Shown: piece after piece, positions 6,849-12,706 of the stretch
Position numbering within the stretch: position 1 is the first letter of the stretch
How the letters are laid out: each line of letters begins with the position of its first letter
Assembly: GCA_047609825.1 (NCBI GenBank)
Contig: JBLFXJ010000237.1
Location: 1 to 12,706, forward strand
DNA from: GCA-2862545 sp047609825
GTDB lineage: Bacteria; Myxococcota_A; UBA796; GCA-2862545
Reading direction: 5' to 3'
DNA: 12,706 bases
The notes under the pieces: generated by a model
Told to the model about the DNA's origin: nothing
What the model saw: the letters and a program-made list of their open reading frames with translations, nothing else
The model's database searches: none
Position numbers and translations under genes: made by a program

Positions 6849-8756
6849 TCACCGACCGTATGGTCCGCCGAACGCGCCGAGGTCGCTCCGTGAGCCGTTC
6901 ACGTCGGAGATGGCGGGGTCGCCGGCGTCGATGCACGCGCTACCACCGGCGAGGCGGTACCGTCCCGGGCGCACGAACCCAGGGTCGGCGCTGAAGTTGC
7001 CGGCCAGCCCGATGGGGTCGTCCATGCCGTCGTAGGTGCCCTCGACGTTCCAGAAGTCGGAGTAGCGCACGTCGATGGTGCCCTCGTTCTTGGCATACAT
7101 CGCACGGTCTCCCGTGGTGTTCTGCATGATGGCGTTGACCATGGTGACGTGCCCGCCGTCAGCCGTCACCATGCCGTCTTCGGCGCTGGTGCCCGACAGC
7201 ACCACGTTGCCGATGGTCACATGCCCGGTGTTTACGTAGAAGCTGCCGCCGTCGTCCACCGCTGAGCTGTTGGTGAACACGGAGTTGGTGACGAGCATCT
7301 CGGTCTCGACGAACACGGTGAGCTCATCGTCCTGGTAGTGCAGCTCGATGCAGATGTCTCCGCCATCGTCGCTGGAGCTGTTGTCGCGGAACAGGGTGGT
7401 GCGGAGGGTGACCAGGTGGTCGGCATTGTCGACCTGGATGGCGCCGCCGCAGTGGTCGGCCGTGTTCTCCACGAACTGGTTGCGCTCCAGCGTGACCGGC
7501 GCCTCGTTGCGCCAGTAGTGCATGCCGCCGCCGCGCCCGGCGTGGTTCTGGTAGAACCGGCAGTCCTCGAGCCCGCTGCTCTCGTTGTCGAACTCGAGGC
7601 CGCCGCCAGCATCTCCCGCCGTGTTCCGGAGGAAGTCGTTGCGGCGCACCACATTCGCCGAGTGGCTGAGCTTGAGGCCGCCGCCATCGTCGTTGGCGCT
7701 GTTGTCGGCGAACAGGTTGTCCGCCACGCTCATGTCGCTGACGTACACCCGCAGGCCGCCGGCGTCGTCATCGGCGTTGTTGTTCCGCACCTCGTTGTTC
7801 TCGAACGCGCCGTACGACACCTCGAAGTAGCCACCGGCGCCGTCGAGGGCGCAGTGGTTGTCGCTGACGCTGTTGTCGGTCCAGTCACCATCGGCGTTCT
7901 TCGCGTAGAATCCGCCGCCATCGTAGCTCGAGTCGTTCCGGGCGATCACGTTGCCCGTCACGTCCGAGTCGCCCTGGAGGAACAGCCCGCCGCCGCCGTT
8001 GTACTCCTCGCTGGTGGTCGCCGTGTTGTCCGCGATAGTGTTCCCGGTGAGGTCCACATCGCCGTTCTGGATGTGCACGCCGCCGCCTGCGAAGCCCTCA
8101 TTGAAGTCGAACACGCTGTTCACGATGGTGCCGTTCGAGCCCAGCGCGTGCAGCCCGCCGCCCCGGTTGGTGGCCACGTTGTCGTGGAACCAGGAGTCGG
8201 TGACCTGCACGTTGCAGTCGTCGAGGCGCAGGCCGGCGCCGTCGGTGCCGGTGTTGCCCATGACCTCCACATCGTTCAGGGCGATGGAGGCGTCGAGGCA
8301 CAGGGCGCCGCTGCTGTCGGCGCCGGAGATGGTGAGATCGGTCAGGGTGAGCTCGCCGCCGCCATCCACCCGGATGGCGGTGCCCGCGCCGCCGGCGTCG
8401 AGGAAGGTGGACTCGGCCCCGCTGCCGCCGAGCACGGTGAGCACACCGCCGGTCATGTGCACGTTCTCGGTGTAGGTGCCGGCGCAGAGCACCAGGGTGA
8501 ACCCGTCTGGTGCGGCATCCACACCGGCCTGCACCGTGGCGAAGACGCCGCCGTCCGCGCAAACCGACAGGTCGTCCGCCCAGCCAGAGCAGTCCTGGTC
8601 GATGCCGTCGGCCACTGGGGCCTCCACCGCGCCGGGGTTGATCGCGGCATCGGCATCGTCGCAGTCGACGGCCTCGTCGTAGCCATCCGCGTCGCGGTCG
8701 GCCGCGAGCGCCGGCAGTGAGAACGCAGCCAGGAACAGTGCCGTGACCAGACGCAT
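6849..8756 (-). CDS. Secreted parallel beta-helix protein with N-terminal MopE-type motif
   Basis: A 635-residue protein with a Sec signal peptide (hydrophobic core, cleavage probably at ALA-A near residue 19). Directly after it, residues 20-58 carry a MopE-type element (DADGYDEAVDCDDADAAINP, then PGAVE, then DGIDQDCSGW); this Asp-rich motif is named after the Methylococcus copper-binding protein MopE and probably binds a divalent metal. From about 85 to 560 there are repeated strands with D/N-x-x-A-x-x-x-GGG turns (DNVATNRGGGLH, DNSANDDGGGLK, NTAGDAGGGLEF), typical of right-handed parallel beta-helix proteins related to pectate lyase folds. SACIDAGDP (606-614) is a common C-terminal motif of such proteins. 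No sorting domain, autotransporter barrel or MYXO-CTERM tail is visible. ATG 8756 has a G-run about 7 bases upstream. An adhesin or polysaccharide-binding role is possible; no catalytic residues are recognisable. Confidence 0.88.
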   Translation of the reverse strand: MRLVTALFLAAFSLPALAADRDADGYDEAVDCDDADAAINPGAVEAPVADGIDQDCSGWADDLSVCADGGVFATVQAGVDAAPDGFTLVLCAGTYTENVHMTGGVLTVLGGSGAESTFLDAGGAGTAIRVDGGGELTLTDLTISGADSSGALCLDASIALNDVEVMGNTGTDGAGLRLDDCNVQVTDSWFHDNVATNRGGGLHALGSNGTIVNSVFDFNEGFAGGGVHIQNGDVDLTGNTIADNTATTSEEYNGGGGLFLQGDSDVTGNVIARNDSSYDGGGFYAKNADGDWTDNSVSDNHCALDGAGGYFEVSYGAFENNEVRNNNADDDAGGLRVYVSDMSVADNLFADNSANDDGGGLKLSHSANVVRRNDFLRNTAGDAGGGLEFDNESSGLEDCRFYQNHAGRGGGMHYWRNEAPVTLERNQFVENTADHCGGAIQVDNADHLVTLRTTLFRDNSSSDDGGDICIELHYQDDELTVFVETEMLVTNSVFTNSSAVDDGGSFYVNTGHVTIGNVVLSGTSAEDGMVTADGGHVTMVNAIMQNTTGDRAMYAKNEGTIDVRYSDFWNVEGTYDGMDDPIGLAGNFSADPGFVRPGRYRLAGGSACIDAGDPAISDVNGSRSDLGAFGGPYGR

Positions 8757-8784
8757 GAGAGACCCCCCAACAGATTGCTGTAAG

Positions 8785-8790
8785 AGTGTA
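8785..8790 (-). promoter_or_regulatory. -10-like box (TACACT) of the beta-helix gene
   Basis: On the minus strand GGTACACTCT lies upstream of ATG 8756. As a -10 box, TACACT predicts a start at about 8778 and a 22-base leader containing the G-run ribosome site. It indicates that the beta-helix gene is transcribed separately from the methyltransferase gene upstream on the same strand. Confidence 0.38.
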
Positions 8791-8821
8791 CCTCGCGTGG
8801 CGACGCCCTCGCGCGCTGCGG

Positions 8822-8846
8822 CATGTCAGGGTTGCGTCCGGACATG
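8822..8846. repeat. Inverted repeat CATGTC-N13-GACATG between methyltransferase and beta-helix genes
   Basis: CATGTC (8822-8827) and GACATG (8841-8846) form perfect 6-bp arms around 13 bases. It lies after the methyltransferase stop codon and upstream of the beta-helix -10 box, so it could be an operator or part of a weak terminator. Short arms make chance plausible. Confidence 0.3.
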
Positions 8847-8875
8847 AGCGAGGGAGGCGCGCCCGGGAATGCCGG

Positions 8876-10936
8876 TCAGGCGAGCGCGGCGTGGAGTCGC
8901 AGCAGATGCTCCACCCGGGACCGGTCCGTCGGGAAGGGTGCTGCGCGATAGCACCGGTCCACGGTCAGATCCAGCGCCCGATGTGCCGCCCGTAGGTCGT
9001 CCGGCGCGGTGTCGGGACTGTACAGCTCCGCCAGTGACGCCAAGGGGTGGCGCGCGCGCGCGGCGAGCACCTCCGCGGCGGCCTGCTCGACCGCCCGGCG
9101 CTGTGTTGTGGACGGCTCGGGCCACGGAAAGTTGTTGTACACGATGCGCGACGAGTACCGGAGGCCCGCACCGAGGCGCCCGGCGACGCGGTGGATCCAC
9201 GCCAGGTGCATCGCCGAGGCGAGCACCCCGAGCTCCCACGCACCGGCCTCCTCCAGCACGTAGATCTGGTTCGACGCGATGACGCCCGGGTCGACGAAGG
9301 CCGCGGGCTGGGCCAGCCGGTGCTCTGACGACACCGTGGGCACAGCGAGGTAGCGTTCGCTCGGTTGCCGCCGCTCGGCGAACAGGTGGGGGGTCGCGGC
9401 GAGCGCGAGGGTTCGGGCCCGGGTGCGCGACAGCCGCCACGCCCGCACGGCCTCCACCCGCCGCTGCACCGGGGCCAGCGATCGGAACGCCGCCGGGTCC
9501 GCCCCATCCAGCCACAGGCAGGCCCGCTCAGTGCCGCGGAGCAGCTCCTCACCGCCCACGAACGGGCGCACCCAGGGCTTGGCCTCGGGGCACTCCGCGA
9601 GCAGGGAATCCCGGGCCTCGGCCGACAGGGTGAAGTGTCCATCATCAAGGGCGAAGCTACCATAGTGTACGGGCTGGGTGCTGGCCTGCAGGGGGCGGCT
9701 CCGCGGCAGCACCAGGGTGTCGTCGGCGTCCACCAGGTACGGCGAGAGCGACCGGACCACAGCGCGCGTCGGCGGGTCGGTGGCGTGGTCCACGAGCAAG
9801 GGCGCGGTGGCCGGCTGCGCGCCGATCCCGAGCACCACCACGTGCACGGTGGCAGCACCCCCCACCTCGCTGGCCCAGGGGAATGGGGTGTGGGCGAACC
9901 GCAGGTGTGCGGGGCCGTCCGATCGCAGGGCCCGCCACAGCGCCCCCACCTGCTCGCCCTGGGCCAAGGAGCTGGTGGTCACGAACGCGGCGGTGGCGGC
10001 GCTCCCGCGCAGATACTGGGAGGCTGCGCGCAGCCAGCCCGCGGAGTAGTCGAGCACGCCGGTGCCCCGCGTGCCCGCCCACACGTGCCGGCTGTCGGAC
10101 CGCTGGGCCGGTGTCTGCTCCTTCTTGCCGAGGAACGGGGGATTTCCGGCGATGAACGTCGCGGCATCCGGGTGCGGCAGCACCCCGTGCCAGTCCAGCC
10201 GGAGCGCGTTGCCGACGACCACGTGCGGCGCGCTCCCGGTGCGGCCCAGGCGTCGGTCGAGGACGTCGAGTGCGGTGATGGCGACCGCCGCCGCGTGCGG
10301 ATCCAGCTCGATGCCGAACAGCTGGTGTCGGCCCACCCGCGGGGTCCACCGCTCACCCAGTGCGATGGCCGCCTCTGCCTCGAGCCGGCGCAGGGCGGCG
10401 TAGCCCACGAGGAGGAAGTCGCCGCATCCACACGCTGGATCCAGCACGCGCACCCGCGCCAGGGTTGCCATGAGCGTCCGGAGGCGAGCGGTGTTGCCTC
10501 GGGCCGCGCGCAGCTCGGCGGTCAGTCGGTCGAGCAGGAGTGGACCGAGCACGCGGTGGATGTCGCGCTCGGAGGTGTAGTGCGCGCCCAGCTCTCGGCG
10601 CCGGCCCTCGGACTGGCGTGCCAGCAGCGCCTGGTACAGCGCACCGAGCCAGCTCACCGGCGCCTGCGACCACGACACCCCCGCTACGGCCACAGCGGCG
10701 TGGGACGAAGCCGGGTCTACCAGGCGTGTGGCCCCGAACACCGGCGTGAGCAGGGCGTGCGGGGCCAGGAGCTGTCCACCGAGCAGGGGTTCGTCACCGG
10801 TGTGGGTGAGCAGCCTCGCGAGCGCCCCGACGGTCAGGCCGCGGGCGGGCAGGTCCGCGACCCCCTGCTCCAAGAGGGCGTCGTGCACCGCCAGCAGGCG
10901 TCGCATCGCCTCTGCGCTGTGCGTGATCCGGTGCAT
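8876..10936 (-). CDS. MmeI/type IIL-like DNA adenine methyltransferase lacking the N-terminal nuclease
   Basis: A 686-residue class I SAM-dependent DNA methyltransferase of the MmeI-like group. Residues 1-115 are helical and resemble the spacer before the catalytic domain; LGAHYTSERDI (116-126) is the family signature. Motif I is DPACGCGDFL (166-175, SAM binding), FGIELD (207-212) follows, and motif IV is GNPPFLGKK (264-272), the N6-adenine catalytic motif. A target-recognition region covers about 420-600 (FVGGEEL, SNQIYVLEE, SAMHLAWIHRVAGRL, RYSSRIVYNNFPWP), and the C-terminal helices include LASLAELYSP and LRAAHRALDLTVDRCY. MmeI is about 920 residues with a nuclease ahead of these parts. 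Here an in-frame stop at 10958-10960 lies just upstream of the ATG, so the nuclease is truly absent. GGAGG lies 3 bases (and another 11 bases) before the ATG. It probably only methylates DNA; no separate nuclease gene is nearby. Confidence 0.87.
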   Translation of the reverse strand: MHRITHSAEAMRRLLAVHDALLEQGVADLPARGLTVGALARLLTHTGDEPLLGGQLLAPHALLTPVFGATRLVDPASSHAAVAVAGVSWSQAPVSWLGALYQALLARQSEGRRRELGAHYTSERDIHRVLGPLLLDRLTAELRAARGNTARLRTLMATLARVRVLDPACGCGDFLLVGYAALRRLEAEAAIALGERWTPRVGRHQLFGIELDPHAAAVAITALDVLDRRLGRTGSAPHVVVGNALRLDWHGVLPHPDAATFIAGNPPFLGKKEQTPAQRSDSRHVWAGTRGTGVLDYSAGWLRAASQYLRGSAATAAFVTTSSLAQGEQVGALWRALRSDGPAHLRFAHTPFPWASEVGGAATVHVVVLGIGAQPATAPLLVDHATDPPTRAVVRSLSPYLVDADDTLVLPRSRPLQASTQPVHYGSFALDDGHFTLSAEARDSLLAECPEAKPWVRPFVGGEELLRGTERACLWLDGADPAAFRSLAPVQRRVEAVRAWRLSRTRARTLALAATPHLFAERRQPSERYLAVPTVSSEHRLAQPAAFVDPGVIASNQIYVLEEAGAWELGVLASAMHLAWIHRVAGRLGAGLRYSSRIVYNNFPWPEPSTTQRRAVEQAAAEVLAARARHPLASLAELYSPDTAPDDLRAAHRALDLTVDRCYRAAPFPTDRSRVEHLLRLHAALA

Positions 10937-11031
10937 ATGCCTCCGCGCCTCCGGCGCCTATCGCGTGCGTTCTTCGCCGTGCAGGCAGCGGCCGGCCCGC
11001 GTTACGGACGGCGTCCAGCTCCGGAGACCCC
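10937..11031. promoter_or_regulatory. Divergent intergenic region between methyltransferase and proS
   Basis: These 95 bp must hold the promoters of both genes. No consensus -10 or -35 is clear: TTACGGA (11001-11007 region) is the best plus-strand candidate and TAGGCG the best minus-strand one, both weak. GGAG at 11023-11026 is the proS ribosome site. Confidence 0.3.
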
Positions 11032-12706
11032 GTGCGTGCGACGCAGCTCCACCTCGTCACCTACCGAAACGACCCCGCCGACGCCGAGGTGCTCAGCCAC
11101 AAGCTGATGGCCCGTGCCGGCTACATCCACAAGCTGAGCGCCGGCCTGTACGTGTACGGCCCTCTGCTCTGGCGCACCCTGAAGAAGGTGCAGAACATCG
11201 TGCGCGAGGAGCTCGACGCCATCGGTGCGCACGAGGTTCAGCTGCCGATCCTCCAGGATCAAGGCCTGTGGGAGAAGTCCGGCCGGTGGGATCTATACCA
11301 GGCCAGCCGCACGATGCTCTCCACCACCGACCGCCGGGGCACCTGCTACGGCCTGGCGCCCACCGCCGAAGAAGTGGTGACGGACTACGTCGGCGCCACC
11401 GTGAAGTCGTACAAGCAGCTCCCGCTGTCGCTGTACCAGATCCACACGAAGTTCCGCGACGAGATCCGGCCCCGATTCGGCCTGATGCGCGTCAAGGAGT
11501 TCCTGATGAAGGACGCCTACTCGTTCGACGCCGACGAGGCGTCGCTCGATGTGCGGTTCGAGGCCTTCCGGGGCGCCTACGAGCGCATCTTCCAGCGCTG
11601 CGGCCTCGAGGCGTTCGGGGTCGACGCCGACCCCGGCGACATCGGCGGGTCCGGCTCGATGGAGTTCATGGTCTCGGCCGATGCCGGCGAAGATGCCATC
11701 CTCATCGAAGAGTCGTCGGGCTACGCCGCGAACGTCGAGAAGGCGGAGAGCCGGTTCGCCGCGCCTGCGAGCGCTGGCGAGGCCCCGCGTGCGCTTCGTC
11801 GCGAGCACACGCCGGGCGTGCGCACCGTGGAGCAGCTCGAGGCCTTCTTCCCGGAGATCTCGGCCGACCGCATGGTGAAGACCGTGCTGTGCAAGGCCCA
11901 GCACCTGGACCGGGAGCAGCCCTGGGCGGTGCTGATCCGCGGCGACCAGGAGGTGAACGAGACCAAGCTGCGCAACCACACCGGCGGTCTGACGGTGAAG
12001 ATGCTCACCGACGACGAGATCCGTGCCCTCACCGGGGCCGACACCGGCTTTGCCGGCCCGGTCGACCTGTCGGATGCGTTCGAGGTCGTGGCCGACGAGA
12101 CCGTGCGCGGAATGGTGAACCTGCTCTGCGGCGCCAACGCCACCGACACCCACTGCCTGGACGTGAACCTCGGTCGCGACTGCCCGATGCCCACCTTCGC
12201 CGACCTCCGCACCGCCCGCGAGGGAGAGCCCGGACCGCACAATGGCGACCCCCTCACGCTCCGGCGGGGCATCGAGGTGGGCCACATCTTCAAGCTCGGC
12301 ACCAAGTACTCCGCACCCATGGGCGCCACCTTCTCCGACAACAACGGCAAGCCCCAGCCGTTCGTGATGGGCTGCTACGGCATCGGCGTGAGCCGGGTCG
12401 CGGCCGCTGCCGTGGAGCAGCAGTCGGATGACGTGGGCATCCGCTGGCCGGTACCCATCGCCCCGTTCGAGGTGGTGGTGGCGTGCCTGTCGGTGAAGGA
12501 TGCCGCACTGATGGAGGCCGCCGAGGGCCTGTACGAGGCGTTCAAGGCGGCCGGGATCGACGCGATGTTCGACGACCGTAAGCTGGGCGCCGGCGCGAAG
12601 ATGAAGGACCTCGAGCTGATGGGCTTCCCGTACCTGGTGTACGTCGGTCGCACCTGGAATCAGGAGGGGTCTGCCGAGGTGCGTGACCGTCCTGCAGCTA
12701 GCAAGA
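11032..12706 (+). CDS. proS: Prolyl-tRNA synthetase, 3' partial
   Basis: The frame from GTG 11032 stays open to the window end (558 codons), so only a short C-terminal piece should be missing, since bacterial-type enzymes have about 570 residues. It charges tRNA-Pro with proline in the cytoplasm. Class II motif 1 is around YVYGPLLWRTLKKV, motif 2 is FRDEIRPRFGLMRVKEF (from residue 141) and motif 3 is GCYGIGVSR (447-455). Between motifs 2 and 3 is the insertion editing domain of the bacterial type (about 220-400), containing DRMVKTVLCK with Lys283 matching the lysine used in clearing Ala-tRNA-Pro. An anticodon-binding domain begins after about residue 475 (PVPIAPFEVVV). GGAG 5 bases ahead supports the GTG start. 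A single copy of this essential gene is expected, so its neighbours sit at a chromosomal locus. Confidence 0.96.
   Translation, partial: MRATQLHLVTYRNDPADAEVLSHKLMARAGYIHKLSAGLYVYGPLLWRTLKKVQNIVREELDAIGAHEVQLPILQDQGLWEKSGRWDLYQASRTMLSTTDRRGTCYGLAPTAEEVVTDYVGATVKSYKQLPLSLYQIHTKFRDEIRPRFGLMRVKEFLMKDAYSFDADEASLDVRFEAFRGAYERIFQRCGLEAFGVDADPGDIGGSGSMEFMVSADAGEDAILIEESSGYAANVEKAESRFAAPASAGEAPRALRREHTPGVRTVEQLEAFFPEISADRMVKTVLCKAQHLDREQPWAVLIRGDQEVNETKLRNHTGGLTVKMLTDDEIRALTGADTGFAGPVDLSDAFEVVADETVRGMVNLLCGANATDTHCLDVNLGRDCPMPTFADLRTAREGEPGPHNGDPLTLRRGIEVGHIFKLGTKYSAPMGATFSDNNGKPQPFVMGCYGIGVSRVAAAAVEQQSDDVGIRWPVPIAPFEVVVACLSVKDAALMEAAEGLYEAFKAAGIDAMFDDRKLGAGAKMKDLELMGFPYLVYVGRTWNQEGSAEVRDRPAASK

Noticed and set aside
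7338..8720. Long plus-strand open frame opposite the beta-helix gene
   Set aside because: Ala/Val/Gly-rich shadow caused by GC-rich third positions; the minus frame has the signal peptide, MopE motif and helix repeats.
8876..11031. Complete defence island (BREX, type I or DISARM)
   Set aside because: Only a single methyltransferase gene is present; flanks are proS and a secreted protein, with no helicase, nuclease or phosphatase partner in the window.
9365..12431. Plus-strand open frames over the methyltransferase and in a second frame over proS
   Set aside because: Shadows of the methyltransferase (-) and proS (+), which have full motif sets; a proS frameshift is not needed since its true frame is open throughout.

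Overview
The window is GC-rich (roughly 70% by eye) and tightly packed. Its gene content suggests a Myxococcota-like ('deltaproteobacterial') chromosome. The evidence is several secreted or lipid-anchored proteins of types common in that group: a Cys-rich lipoprotein, a lamin-tail-domain lipoprotein with a long Thr/Gly linker, a CotH-kinase lipoprotein, and a parallel beta-helix protein carrying a MopE-type D-x-D-G / DCDD / PGAxE motif. The taxonomic call is inference from gene content; no rRNA or other marker is present except a partial prolyl-tRNA synthetase gene.

Layout: (1) 1-1193 (+), 5'-truncated arylsulfotransferase-like (ASST-like) beta-propeller protein. (2) 1207-2049 (-), Cys-rich lipoprotein with two repeated Cys modules, convergent with the first gene. 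(3) 2271-4133 (+), soluble hybrid histidine kinase (GAF-like, PAS, HisKA, HATPase, REC). (4) 4159-4722 (+), small DUF2585 membrane protein with no visible Shine-Dalgarno and a possible leaderless promoter. (5) 4730-5431 (-), lamin-tail-domain lipoprotein, divergent across 86 bp from (6) 5518-6747 (+), CotH-family lipoprotein. (7) 6849-8756 (-), MopE-motif beta-helix protein, separated from CotH by a strong hairpin. (8) 8876-10936 (-), MmeI/type IIL-like DNA adenine methyltransferase that lacks the family's N-terminal nuclease. (9) 11032 to the window end (+), proS, open at the 3' end and divergent from the methyltransferase.

How the genes relate: five of the nine encode exported proteins, four of them probable surface or periplasmic proteins that need no partner visible here. 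The CotH and lamin-tail genes form a divergent pair whose domains are often found together in one protein. The kinase and DUF2585 genes are in tandem but appear to have separate promoters. proS is housekeeping; the methyltransferase next to it looks like an accessory gene.

The most unusual signals are a recurring GTAC-type -10-like box (GTACCCT, GTACGCT, GTACAAT, GTACACT) a fixed short distance before four start codons, predicting very short or absent 5' leaders; the nuclease-less MmeI-like enzyme; the two-module Cys-rich lipoprotein; and the split LTD/CotH pair. No tRNA, rRNA, CRISPR array, insertion sequence or complete novel multi-gene system was seen.
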